DNA of 64,000 nt. Source: Ancylothrix sp036704045. GTDB lineage: Bacteria > Cyanobacteriota > Cyanobacteriia > Cyanobacteriales > Oscillatoriaceae. The stretch lies in NCBI GenBank assembly GCA_036704045.1, contig DATNQM010000034.1, forward strand, positions 1-64,000. The letters are read 5' to 3'. Of the stretch, positions 52,901 through 61,286 are shown piece after piece; the stretch's first letter is position 1; every line of letters begins with the position of its first letter. The position numbers and the translations under genes are program-made. The notes under the pieces are model-generated. The model ran no database searches. It saw only the letters and a list, made by a program, of their open reading frames with translations, and was not told the DNA's origin.

Positions 52901-54891
52901 ATAATTCGGATATTAAAATTCAAACAGAAGAAAAGCTACAGCAAGCTATTTCGTCAGTTCAAGAAAGAAATCGGCTTGAAGGACATATGGGCAGCGTTTT
53001 GGATGTTAGTTTTAGTCCTAATGGCAAAACTCTGGCAAGTGCTAGTGCAGATAAAACTGTTAAGTTATGGACAAAAGATGGTAAAGAATTACAAAAAATA
53101 AGCAGTGATAAAGCAATTACTAGAGTAAGTTTTAGTCCTTTAGGTACAGCGGTTGCAACCGCAGAAAATACTGTTATTAAAATATGGAAATACAATCAAA
53201 AAGAAGCAAGAATATTAACCGAAGAATCACAAAAACTTTTAAAAGGGCATGAGGATTTTGTCACCCGAATAAATTGGAGTAATAATGGTCAGCTTATTGC
53301 TTCTGCATCGGCAGATTATACGATAAAATTGTGGACTAAAGAAGGGAAAGAAATAAGAACTATTAAGGGTCATAAAGATTGGGTTTTAGATGTAGTTTTT
53401 TCTGAGGATGGACAAAAACTTGCTTCTGCAAGTTTAGATGGAACTGTAAAAATTTGGAATTTATCTGGGACTGTATTGGCAACATTAAAAGCACCAGAAG
53501 GTGCAGGGTTTACGACGCTCAGTTTTAGTCCTGATGGCTCTTTTTTGGTAGCCGCAGCAACAACAGATAAAGTAGCTGAGGAATCACCGGAAACTACCAC
53601 AAAACAGGCAATTATGTTGTGGCAGTTAGATAAAACAGGAAAAAAACTGCCGGTTTTGGTGAAAACTTTGCAGCAAAGTGATAAAGTTTTAGCCCTTAGT
53701 TTTTCTCCTACTAAGCCAATTTTGGCATCGGCGGGAGAAGATGGAACGGTTAAACTTTGGAATAAAGATGGGCAATTGTTGGAAATTTTAGAAGGTCATA
53801 CAGATAGAATTTGGGGGGTAAAATTTTCGCCTGATGGTAAAAGTTTAGCAACGGCTAGCGAAGATAAAAGTGTAAAAATTTGGGCGTTGGATGGAGAAAT
53901 GACGGATATTTTTACCGGCCATACTAATCGGGTAAATAATGTTAGTTTTAGCCCAGATGGTAAGACGATAATTTCTGCTTCAGCAGATAAAACTGTTAAA
54001 CTTTGGAATCGAGAAGGCCGGGTTATTAAAACTTTGACTGGTCATAAAGATTGGGTAAGTAGTGTGAGTTTGAGTCACGATGGTCAGCGAGTGGCTTCTG
54101 CGGGGGCGGGGGCGGAAGATAAGACGATAATTCTCTGGAACTTTGAAGGTAAAAGATTGGCAATTTTAAACGGTCATCAAAATTGGGTGACGAGTTTAAG
54201 TTGGAGTCCTGATGATCAGATTATTGCTTCGGGAAGTAATGATAAAACAATAAAAATTTGGAGTCGAGGAGGCAGTTTATTAAAAACTCTAACAGGTCAT
54301 AAAGATCGTATTACAGCGGTGGCTTTTAGTCCTGATGGAAAAATTATAGCTTCGGCTTCTTATGATAAAACAATCAAGCTTTGGAGTCGAGATGGTCGAT
54401 TGTTAAAAACTTTAAATGGTCACACTGAAGCGGTAAATAGCATTAGTTGGAGTCCTGACGGTAAAATGATTGCTTCGGCCGGTGATGATAAAACCATTAA
54501 ATTTTGGAATTGGGCAGAAAATCGAGTTACTAATTTAAGTAGTGAAAATGGTCACACGGCTCGGATTAATAGTGTTAATTTTAGCCCTGACGGGAAACTT
54601 TTAGCATCTGCTTCTGACGATAAAACTATTAAACTTTGGCGTGTTTCTGACAAGCGCCAATTACAAACATTTTTAGAACACAATGACCGAATTACGAGTA
54701 TAAGTTTTAGTCCTGATAGTAAATGGTTGGCTAGTGGAGGGGCTGATAGTAAGGTTATTGTTTGGCGGTTAGAGTTGGATATTAATCAATTACTAGGATT
54801 GAGTTGCAATTGGTTAAAAGATTATTTGAGTAATAATCCAAAGGTTAAAGATGATCGTCAAATTTGTGATGATATTCCTAGCGAAAACTAG
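49906..54891 (+). CDS. membrane-anchored TPR-nSTAND-WD40 paralogue
   Basis: This 1661-aa protein has the same order as the 1584-aa one: a related N-terminal domain (~1-200, e.g. EGQFSLILAYCNYGQVRQ), TPR-like helices, nSTAND with Walker A GQSGVGKSSL near 555 and TVLIFDQFEEFFF near 640, and 14 WD40 repeats from ~1023. It differs by a coiled segment and one membrane helix (~928-948, YLGVLVLAFFGLAGIGALAW) between NTPase and propellers, so NTPase and WD40 regions would lie on opposite sides of a membrane. Repeats 9-13 are nearly regular. It appears to be an old duplicate that became membrane-bound. Confidence 0.88.
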   Translation: MQQTHGPDIVEENQNALQTLTRAIRLSEGQFSLILAYCNYGQVRQKIAEKLRLESKLDIEDVYLPANAKMLYTPIKNSLKEQTPEALMVFGLEEVTALDELLISTNLVRNEFPQNFPFSLVLWVNDAVLQKLIRLAPDFETYGSAFEFSLTTEELIDFIRQSTEKVFRGVLDAGAEQFLQNSTILGVPCASELEFAAKDLQSRGVKLDAVLEASLLFLLGRKSYILQEIETAKEHYLESIKFWQQAVNEEVGDRGVAGQLSLKLRLILKRQGIVLFHTGLCYRRFAEKNRLKSREYLEQARNYLQQCLDIFEQAERPDLVGKFIPHLGEILQHLQAWEDLQILAIKSQKIHEIHDQFFGLAQDYGFLSAVALQQGKWKKAEEKAIQALSILGKVDTTETPSALQPQQKGLYLLLKGKAQHKLGESWQAIDNLESAHLETDPQYDPRLYLEILQELHDVYFALGHYQAAFDRKQESRTIEAQYGLRAFMGAGRLEPHRQVIDPALELVKDSKNVKNSDNFSSHQAIEITATGRVEDLNKLLNRCLTPKDKLIVIYGQSGVGKSSLVMAGLVPALQQKNAGTREVLPVVVQVYNDFFVEIYRRLIAELQSRRNNIIESVGVGEITGNNIISQLKKNTENNLLTVLIFDQFEEFFFVWKDRYKKQAFFEFLKNCLNEPFVKVIFSFREDYLYLLLEATRQTSLDAINNDILSKDILFYLGNFSPENTYKIIKNLTKRAQFELEDSLVSELVRDLAGNAEEVRPIELQVVGAQLQAENITTLAEYQQKGPKEKLVERFLEQVIWDCGPENERAARLVLYFLTDENDTRPLKTRAELATDLARYQEDDKLELVLDILVKSGLVFRIKEMPAELFQLVHDYLVTFIRQQQEITPLEAEKLRRENVELRQKQELSEKLIKAEEKEKNMKSRLNKFYLGVLVLAFFGLAGIGALAWQARSARQQAEIAEIKARNSESKALRVSNDQLGGLIASVKAGNKLQNTDAKNNSDIKIQTEEKLQQAISSVQERNRLEGHMGSVLDVSFSPNGKTLASASADKTVKLWTKDGKELQKISSDKAITRVSFSPLGTAVATAENTVIKIWKYNQKEARILTEESQKLLKGHEDFVTRINWSNNGQLIASASADYTIKLWTKEGKEIRTIKGHKDWVLDVVFSEDGQKLASASLDGTVKIWNLSGTVLATLKAPEGAGFTTLSFSPDGSFLVAAATTDKVAEESPETTTKQAIMLWQLDKTGKKLPVLVKTLQQSDKVLALSFSPTKPILASAGEDGTVKLWNKDGQLLEILEGHTDRIWGVKFSPDGKSLATASEDKSVKIWALDGEMTDIFTGHTNRVNNVSFSPDGKTIISASADKTVKLWNREGRVIKTLTGHKDWVSSVSLSHDGQRVASAGAGAEDKTIILWNFEGKRLAILNGHQNWVTSLSWSPDDQIIASGSNDKTIKIWSRGGSLLKTLTGHKDRITAVAFSPDGKIIASASYDKTIKLWSRDGRLLKTLNGHTEAVNSISWSPDGKMIASAGDDKTIKFWNWAENRVTNLSSENGHTARINSVNFSPDGKLLASASDDKTIKLWRVSDKRQLQTFLEHNDRITSISFSPDSKWLASGGADSKVIVWRLELDINQLLGLSCNWLKDYLSNNPKVKDDRQICDDIPSEN

Positions 54892-54906
54892 GTTTTCTTA
54901 AATAAG

Positions 54907-54966
54907 AAAATCCCCAGCTTTTTGCTAATAGGAGAAAGGATTTATTAAGAAAAGCTGGGGATTTTT
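54907..54966. terminator. bidirectional terminator
   Basis: An almost perfect stem pairs 54907-54922 with 54950-54966. The core TCCCCAGCTTTT and its complement are flanked by A- and T-runs on both sides. It lies between the convergent STAND and replication-protein genes, and terminates both. Confidence 0.85.
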
Positions 54967-57900
54967 AAGCAAAAGTGAAATGTTCATTTTTTTGAGTTTG
55001 TTTTGTGTTGAGATAGTTAGGAATTAATGTTTCTAAGTTGGGGATATAGGAATTGGCGTTGAGGATATCTTGAGCTAGCCAAATTTCAAAGATAGCCTGC
55101 CGACCATCATAGAGGGTTTCGGGGTCAATTTGATAAAAGTTATTTATGCGGTGCAGTTTTAATCCTAATAAGCGTAGAAGTTGACGCAGAATTTGGATTG
55201 CGGTGATGGGTTGTTTTTCGATGTCGAGAGGAATATTAATAGCAGCGGCTCTTTTGATGTGTTTGGCATATTTAATTGCTTGTTCTTTGAGTATAATTAA
55301 GTCGGAATCTTTTTCGTGAAACTGCCGATTAGGTTGCAAAAATTTTTCTGTACCCAAGGCTCTAAGAACTTCTATTCTAAGAGTATGATTTTCTATATCT
55401 GGCAAGAAAATTTGGCCTTCACCTCTTTGTAATTGTTGGTTCCATTCTTGTTTATCTTTTCTATGGAAGTAGTGAGTTTTATGGGTGAGAAAATAATGGG
55501 TTAATAGTTGGGAATAATAACCGCGATCATCTCTTAGTTTTAATTCCGGGGTTACAGCAACTCCGTAGCGTTGTTTTAAAAAATATTTATGGGTTTGGTA
55601 ACGTTCTTCCTCGCTTAGAGAGCGTTTGGCAAGTAAGTGTTCATATTCAAAAGAATTAAGATCGCGTGATTCAGCAATTACTTGGGCTGTACGCCATTCT
55701 ATTTGTTGTTGAAGGTTAAGAATTTGATGTTTAACATTTCTAGCATTGGTGGCTTGTTTTTCTAATTGTTTTTGTAAATAGAAAATTTCTAAAATTAACT
55801 TTTTTTGAGATGAAAAATCTTCCGATTTTGTTTGTAAAAATGCTTTTCGTAACTCTGCAATGCGTTCTTTGCAGGATGTTTCTGTAATTCTATTAATTTG
55901 ATGCCCTTCGCTTAGTAAACCTTCTAACATAGATTGCCGATAGAGAGAAATAGAGGCATTTACTCGTGCTGCTAATTTTGCCCAGCAGCGTAAATGAATA
56001 AAGTCACAAACAAAGGGTAAATCGACATCAATTTGATAAAATGGATTCATCAAAGCAAGGTTTTCTTTGGAAGAAAGCTGATACCATTCTGCTAAAACAC
56101 GATAATTTTTACTGCCACTACCAATGAAGCCAATTCCTCGTTTAGGACACCATATTAGACGGGGAACATTGGGGCGTACTCTGGCTAAAGCTTGACGTGC
56201 TTCTGTGTCGGGAATTACGCCTTGAAAAATTCCATATACGCGGTCAAAATGCTCTACATCAATGCTAATGCCGGTGCCTAAGCTGGGGGTAACAAAAACA
56301 GCTTCATAATGCCTAGCTTTTTGATTGATTTGTTCAGTAAAGCTAACTGCTTCGTGATTAGGAGTATTAGTAGTATGAGAGCTAATAACTAAGGTTTTTG
56401 GATACCGTTTTTGGAAGGTTAGTAGACGTTGTTTGATGTATTTTTCTATGGTTTCACAACTGTAGCGTCCTGAGCGGCTATCGGTGGTGACATAACATTT
56501 TAAACCGGCCATTAAGTCTTGTTCAAGTTGGTGAATTAAGGGGGTAGGATTGGGAGATTCGTAAAAATTAATATTCCAGCCGTTTTGCGGTTTCCATTCA
56601 TTAATTACTACCCAAGGTTCAATTTTTTGGGTAGAAAGAGACTTAATATAATCTAAGGAAAGGTCGGATAAATCGGCATCTTGGGCAATCACCAAGCCGC
56701 CGGTTTTGAGAACGGTAGAAATTAAAGTTTGAAAGTTTTTTAAAAGTTTGACTCGTTTTTCTTTGCAAGTGTTGCTATTTAGTAGATGCCATAAGGATTG
56801 CTCAACTTCATCTAAAATTATAATGGCTCCTTCCCACTCTTTGGGGTTTAATTTCCAAATAGAATCTACACATAAACCCAAGGAATTTTGTAGGGTGGAT
56901 AAGGGTGTTTTTAGGGGGTCATTTTTAATCCATTTCACACCAATTTTATCGCAGAGAAAACGACCAAGTTGGATGCGGTGAGTGAGGAGAAGAACGGGCC
57001 GGTTAGTTTTTTTAGCTTGTTGCACTGGATCTAATAGTGCTGTGGTTTTGCCGGTGCCTTTTGGAGATTTTATTCCTACTAAACCACTTTTTGGAAAAGG
57101 CAATTTTCCGAGATAGCGTTGTTGGAGTGTGAGGGAAGGAAGATAAGTTAATTGGCTGTGAGGTTTGGTTTTAGCGAGATAAGTTTCTAAGTCTAAATTA
57201 TGAGAATAAATGCTGTGAAAAGCGCTTTCTCCTTGAGAAATAATAAATTCATCAACGCCTTTTTCTTTACCAGGTAAAGTAATGACTTTGACAGGACAGT
57301 TTTGTTTTTCTAAAAGTTCTCCTAAGTGGGTAATAGAGTTATTAACAGCTTTGATGGTTTTGGGTTTAGTTTCGTAATCAAAACAGATATAAAATGTGCG
57401 TTGAAATTGCGTAAAAAAGGCAAGTTCAGGAATTAGTTTTCTGCTAAGGATTTTTCCTTGCGAATCTTTTGTTACTCGGTAGCCGTTGGTAATTCCTGGT
57501 AGGGCAATGGCGGGGTAGCCAATTGTTAATAAGGCGGCGGCTTTTTTAACTCCTTCGCAGATAATAATAGGTAGGTTATTGTTAATAGCCCACTGCCAAA
57601 ATCCGAGGGCTTCTCCGTTTTTACTGAAAGTAATATTTTTGGGTAAAAATAGGTTATATCTGTCTGCAATTTTTTGCCAAATATGCAGGGGAATTCGCAG
57701 GCAAAAAAGCCTGGTAGAGGTGAGGGGTGGGTGTTCGTATTTGATGGGTTTTCCGTTTTTGTTTTTACGGGGTTTGTTTGGTTTAAAACATCCCCATTCC
57801 ATTGCATCCCAGTGGTTTAGGGGGTCAAGTCCAGAACACCACCATCCGCCTAATTTTACAAAGGCATAACGGCGCAACCAATTGCTACTAATTTGGCCAA

Positions 57901-58054
57901 TATTTGTGCGAGGAAGTTGATTTGAAATGAATAAATATTCGTAAGGTATGTTGTTTTGTAGGGAGGTAAAATTTAGGGAAATAAGGTTAGAGTCTATGCC
58001 ACTACCTTTGATTAATTCTTCAAAGTGTTTGGAGTCTAAAATTGGCCGTTGCAT
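54965..58054 (-). CDS. CyRepA1-family plasmid-type replication protein
   Basis: This 1029-aa protein has an N-terminal DUF3854/Toprim-like primase part (IIICEGVKKAAALLTIGYP near 175, CFDYETKP near 240) and a superfamily-type helicase part with Walker A KSPKGTGKTTAL near 333 and DEVEQSLWHL (DExx) near 415. It shares the block VTPSLGTGISID and the arginine-rich ARQALARVRPNVPR with origin-binding/helicase families. This layout is that of CyRepA1 proteins from cyanobacterial plasmids. Here it is flanked by chromosomal-type genes, suggesting an integrated plasmid or chromosomal copy. No ParA/ParB or iteron repeats are seen nearby. Confidence 0.82.
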   Translation of the reverse strand: MQRPILDSKHFEELIKGSGIDSNLISLNFTSLQNNIPYEYLFISNQLPRTNIGQISSNWLRRYAFVKLGGWWCSGLDPLNHWDAMEWGCFKPNKPRKNKNGKPIKYEHPPLTSTRLFCLRIPLHIWQKIADRYNLFLPKNITFSKNGEALGFWQWAINNNLPIIICEGVKKAAALLTIGYPAIALPGITNGYRVTKDSQGKILSRKLIPELAFFTQFQRTFYICFDYETKPKTIKAVNNSITHLGELLEKQNCPVKVITLPGKEKGVDEFIISQGESAFHSIYSHNLDLETYLAKTKPHSQLTYLPSLTLQQRYLGKLPFPKSGLVGIKSPKGTGKTTALLDPVQQAKKTNRPVLLLTHRIQLGRFLCDKIGVKWIKNDPLKTPLSTLQNSLGLCVDSIWKLNPKEWEGAIIILDEVEQSLWHLLNSNTCKEKRVKLLKNFQTLISTVLKTGGLVIAQDADLSDLSLDYIKSLSTQKIEPWVVINEWKPQNGWNINFYESPNPTPLIHQLEQDLMAGLKCYVTTDSRSGRYSCETIEKYIKQRLLTFQKRYPKTLVISSHTTNTPNHEAVSFTEQINQKARHYEAVFVTPSLGTGISIDVEHFDRVYGIFQGVIPDTEARQALARVRPNVPRLIWCPKRGIGFIGSGSKNYRVLAEWYQLSSKENLALMNPFYQIDVDLPFVCDFIHLRCWAKLAARVNASISLYRQSMLEGLLSEGHQINRITETSCKERIAELRKAFLQTKSEDFSSQKKLILEIFYLQKQLEKQATNARNVKHQILNLQQQIEWRTAQVIAESRDLNSFEYEHLLAKRSLSEEERYQTHKYFLKQRYGVAVTPELKLRDDRGYYSQLLTHYFLTHKTHYFHRKDKQEWNQQLQRGEGQIFLPDIENHTLRIEVLRALGTEKFLQPNRQFHEKDSDLIILKEQAIKYAKHIKRAAAINIPLDIEKQPITAIQILRQLLRLLGLKLHRINNFYQIDPETLYDGRQAIFEIWLAQDILNANSYIPNLETLIPNYLNTKQTQKNEHFTFA

Positions 58055-58243
58055 GACTTTAATCCCTGGAAAAGATGAGCGGATCTAAAAGGATATCATA
58101 CCGAGGTAATTTTCAATATTTAAAAAATTTGGAAGACATATATCAAGGGGTGTTTTATGTCAAGGTTTATGGCAGGCAATAATAATACCCACAGGGCGAT
58201 GGAAGTTTGGTAAGGTTAAGTAAATATAGATATAGGTGAGACG

Positions 58244-58414
58244 ATGGTTAGAAGCCAAAAAAGAGGGAAAATATTATGGGCATCTGGAGATGCTTGGCCG
58301 GTTTCTACGGCGTTGGTGGGGTTGGTGTTTGAGTTGGAGGCTGTGGGTAGTGCTTCGATTGTGCCGCAGTATGCTGTGGGATTGCACGCTTGGTTTTTGG
58401 ATTGGCGTTGCTGA
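58244..58414 (+). pseudogene. cas6 5' remnant (CRISPR endoribonuclease), truncated
   Basis: A 56-codon frame with an AGGTGAG ribosome-like site encodes MVRSQKRGKILWASGDAW..., then LVGLVFELEAVGS, PQYAVGLHAWFLDW, and stops at TGA 58412. The LVFELEA...LHAWFLD pattern is the N-terminal start of cyanobacterial Cas6-type crRNA-processing endoribonucleases, which are normally ~250-350 aa. The rest of the gene is missing; homology ends at WRC. No CRISPR array, cas genes or spacers were found in the window. It looks like a leftover of a lost CRISPR locus. The match is from memory of the family and should be confirmed. Confidence 0.55.
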
Positions 58415-58443
58415 ATATAAGTGTGAATTGAGGAGTTTGAAAT

Positions 58444-58464
58444 TACCATAAGCCAAGTATGGTA
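58444..58464. repeat. 7-bp inverted repeat beyond cas6 remnant
   Basis: TACCATA (58444-58450) and TATGGTA (58458-58464) flank a 7-base loop, shortly after the broken cas6 frame. A further CTTACCATTAAT copy lies at 58493-58504. It could mark the junction left by a deletion or be a weak stem. Confidence 0.45.
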
Positions 58465-58526
58465 AGCTTTATAACTTTTGAGAAAAGTTAGTTCTTACCA
58501 TTAATCAGCACCGCCCGCCAAAAAAA

Positions 58527-58964
58527 TTACTCCCCACAAACCTGAACCAAAACCGTCCGAGTCCGGGGCCCATCCAACTCAAAAAATAACACAGATTGCC
58601 ACGTCCCCAAACCTAACTTCCCATCAACAACCGGCACCACCTCACTTGTACTAAGTGTCATCGCCATCAAGTGAGAGTGAGCATTCTCCGGCTCATCCGG
58701 CGGAACAACCCTTAAATGCAAATCATTATGCAAATACTTATCATTTTCCGGTGCCAACTTTCGCAAATAAACCTTAATATCCTCCAGCAATCTTTCCTCA
58801 TATTCATTAATGGCTAAAGCCGTCGTTGTATGACGAGAAAATACCAAAATTTGCCCATTTTTTATACCTGAATATTCCAAAACTTCCACAATTTTAGGCG
58901 TAAGATTATAAATGCAAATCCCCGCATTTGTCTCCACATCAATCATGTAATTTTTAATAGGCAT
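58527..58964 (-). CDS. YjbQ/UPF0047-family protein
   Basis: This 145-aa protein has the family blocks FSRHTTTALAINEYEERLLED, NAHSHLMAMTLSTS and LGTWQSVLFFELDGPR. Members are trimeric and have been reported to have thiamine-phosphate synthase activity when overproduced; the true role is unknown. It is a typical conserved core gene. It is divergent from dxs. Confidence 0.9.
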   Translation of the reverse strand: MPIKNYMIDVETNAGICIYNLTPKIVEVLEYSGIKNGQILVFSRHTTTALAINEYEERLLEDIKVYLRKLAPENDKYLHNDLHLRVVPPDEPENAHSHLMAMTLSTSEVVPVVDGKLGLGTWQSVLFFELDGPRTRTVLVQVCGE

Positions 58965-59261
58965 AATTTCTCAACCCAATAAACATCTTACAAGTATAAA
59001 CCGTAAATCAACCAACTTTAAACACCCCTAACAAAGAAAACTAACACTTAAAAAATAACCACTTATGACATACTTTTTTTAACACCCTAAACAAATAATT
59101 TTGACAAAAAGTTACTTAAAATACGCATAAAAGCCATGAGATTGAATTAATCTATAAAACAGAGCCATCAAAACAGCCCCAGCCATAAGCCAGGGACAAT
59201 TGAAGGATTCTGTTATTGAATCACTCCACACAAAACCCAATCACTTAAACAGGGAATCATA
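58965..59261. other. divergent intergenic region
   Basis: These 297 AT-rich bases should hold promoters for the YjbQ gene and dxs. No riboswitch or hairpin could be identified. Confidence 0.4.
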
Positions 59262-61166
59262 ATGCACCTAAGTGAACTCACACATCCCAACGAATTACAC
59301 GGTTTATCAATCCATCAACTAGAACAAATTGCACGTCAAATTCGGGAAAAACACCTAGAAACAGTCGCCGCCACCGGCGGACATCTTGGCCCTGGTTTAG
59401 GAGTCGTTGAACTCACCATTGCCCTATACCAAACCCTCGATCTCGACCACGACAAAGTAATCTGGGATGTGGGCCACCAAGCCTATCCCCACAAACTCCT
59501 CACCGGCCGTTACAAAGACTTCCATACCCTACGACAAAAAGACGGAATTGCAGGCTATTTAAAACGTTGCGAAAACAAATTTGATCACTTTGGCGCCGGT
59601 CACGCCTCCACCAGCATTTCTGCCGCATTAGGCATGGCATTAGCGCGAGATTTACAAGGCGAAAACTATAAAGTTGCAGCCATAATTGGCGACGGAGCAC
59701 TCACCGGCGGCATGGCATTAGAAGCCATTAATCATGCCGGTCATTTACCCAAAACAAACCTTTTAGTTGTCCTCAATGACAACGAAATGTCAATCTCTCC
59801 AAACGTCGGCGCAATTCCTCGTTATCTTAACAAAATGCGCCTCTCTCCTCCTATGCAATTCCTCACCGATAATTTAGAGGAACAATTTAAACATATCCCC
59901 TTTGTCGGCGAAACATTCACCCCCGAAATGCAACGCATCAAAGAAGGTATGAAACGCCTCGCCGTTCCCAAAGTAGGCGCCGTTTTTGAAGAACTTGGTT
60001 TTACCTATATCGGGCCGGTGGACGGACATAACTTACAAGAATTAATTACCACCTTTAAACAAGCCCATCAAATGACCGGCCCGGTATTAGTTCACGTCGC
60101 CACAGTCAAAGGAAAAGGCTACGCCATCGCCGAAAAAGATCAAGTTGGTTATCATGCCCAAAACCCCTTTAATTTAGCCACCGGCAAAGCCATTCCTTCC
60201 AACAAACCCAAACCCCCCGCCTACTCAAAAGTCTTTGTAGAAACCCTCATAAAAATTGCCGAAGAAAACCCCAAAGTAGTAGGCATAACAGCCGCAATGG
60301 CAACCGGCACCGGCCTCGATAAACTGCAAGCAAAACTACCAAAACAATACATTGATGTTGGCATAGCCGAACAACACGCCGTCACCCTAGCAGCCGGTTT
60401 AGCCTGCGAAGGAATACGCCCCGTAGTAGCAATTTATTCCACCTTTTTACAACGCGCCTACGACCAAATTATCCACGATGTTTGCATTCAAAACATCCCC
60501 GTCTTTTTCTGCCTAGATCGTGCTGGAATTGTCGGCGCAGACGGCCCCACCCACCAAGGAATGTATGACATATCCTTCCTTCGTTGCATTCCCAATATAG
60601 TAATAATGGCACCAAAAGATGAAGCAGAATTACAAAGAATGCTCGTCACCGGCATCAATTATACTGATGGCCCCATTGCCATGCGTTACCCTCGTGGCAA
60701 CGGTTACGGCGTACCTTTAATGGATGAAGGTTGGGAAGAATTGCCCATCGGAAAAGCTGAGATTTTACGACACGGCGATGATGTGCTTTTATTGGGCTAT
60801 GGTTCAATGGTCAACCCTGCAATTCAAGTAGCAGAAATTCTCAGCGAACATGGCGTCAAAGCAACTGTGGTAAATGCCCGTTTTGTCAAGCCTTTAGATA
60901 CAGAGTTAATTGTTCCCTTAGCTAAACAAATTGGTCGCGTTATTACTCTCGAAGAAGGTTGCACAATGGGCGGTTTTGGTTCTGCCGTTACTGAAGCTTT
61001 GCAGGATAATAATGTCCTAGTTCCAGTAATGCGTATTGGAGTTCCTGACATCCTCGTAGATCATGCCGAACCCAATGAATCAAAAGCTGATTTAGGCTTA
61101 ACACCGGCCCAAATTTCTGAACGCATTTTGAAGACCTTTAGCCCGCAATTATCCCCTATTAAATAG
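59262..61166 (+). CDS. dxs: 1-deoxy-D-xylulose-5-phosphate synthase
   Basis: This 634-aa enzyme is full length. It has WDVGHQAYPHKLLTGR, the thiamine-diphosphate motif GDGALTGGMALEAINHAG, and DRAGIVGADGPTHQG in the transketolase pyrimidine domain. The C-terminal domain has PLDTELI and EEGCTMGGFGSAV. It condenses pyruvate and glyceraldehyde-3-phosphate to give DXP, the first step of the MEP isoprenoid pathway feeding carotenoids and phytol. The flavoprotein at 11200-12324 may act later on such isoprenoids, but is far away. Confidence 0.97.
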   Translation: MHLSELTHPNELHGLSIHQLEQIARQIREKHLETVAATGGHLGPGLGVVELTIALYQTLDLDHDKVIWDVGHQAYPHKLLTGRYKDFHTLRQKDGIAGYLKRCENKFDHFGAGHASTSISAALGMALARDLQGENYKVAAIIGDGALTGGMALEAINHAGHLPKTNLLVVLNDNEMSISPNVGAIPRYLNKMRLSPPMQFLTDNLEEQFKHIPFVGETFTPEMQRIKEGMKRLAVPKVGAVFEELGFTYIGPVDGHNLQELITTFKQAHQMTGPVLVHVATVKGKGYAIAEKDQVGYHAQNPFNLATGKAIPSNKPKPPAYSKVFVETLIKIAEENPKVVGITAAMATGTGLDKLQAKLPKQYIDVGIAEQHAVTLAAGLACEGIRPVVAIYSTFLQRAYDQIIHDVCIQNIPVFFCLDRAGIVGADGPTHQGMYDISFLRCIPNIVIMAPKDEAELQRMLVTGINYTDGPIAMRYPRGNGYGVPLMDEGWEELPIGKAEILRHGDDVLLLGYGSMVNPAIQVAEILSEHGVKATVVNARFVKPLDTELIVPLAKQIGRVITLEEGCTMGGFGSAVTEALQDNNVLVPVMRIGVPDILVDHAEPNESKADLGLTPAQISERILKTFSPQLSPIK

Positions 61167-61174
61167 TTAAAATT

Positions 61175-61271
61175 GTAGGGGCAATCCCCCTGTGGTTGCC
61201 CCAGTTAATCCTGTGAAAATTGTACACGCAATCCCCCTGTGGTTGCCCCGATTCGGGGGCACGGCCCCTAC
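61175..61271. repeat. GC-rich interspersed palindromic repeat
   Basis: GCAATCCCCCTGTGGTTGCC occurs twice (from 61181 and 61228). The element is bounded by GTAGGGGC (61175-61182) and GCCCCTAC (61264-61271), an inverted pair, with inner GGTTGCCCC and GGGGGCACGGCCCC stems. This is a common type of short palindromic repeat in cyanobacterial genomes and probably serves here as terminator between the convergent dxs and RTX genes. Confidence 0.75.
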
Positions 61272-61286
61272 AACAAACTATTTCAA

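Noticed and set aside
58216..58449. 77-codon minus-strand frame opposite the cas6 remnant
   Set aside because: It is the antisense of the Cas6-like reading frame; its own product has no motif.
42833..58520. CRISPR array or tRNA genes in the accessory region
   Set aside because: No regularly spaced repeats and no cloverleaf-like sequences were found by reading; only the cas6-like fragment remains.
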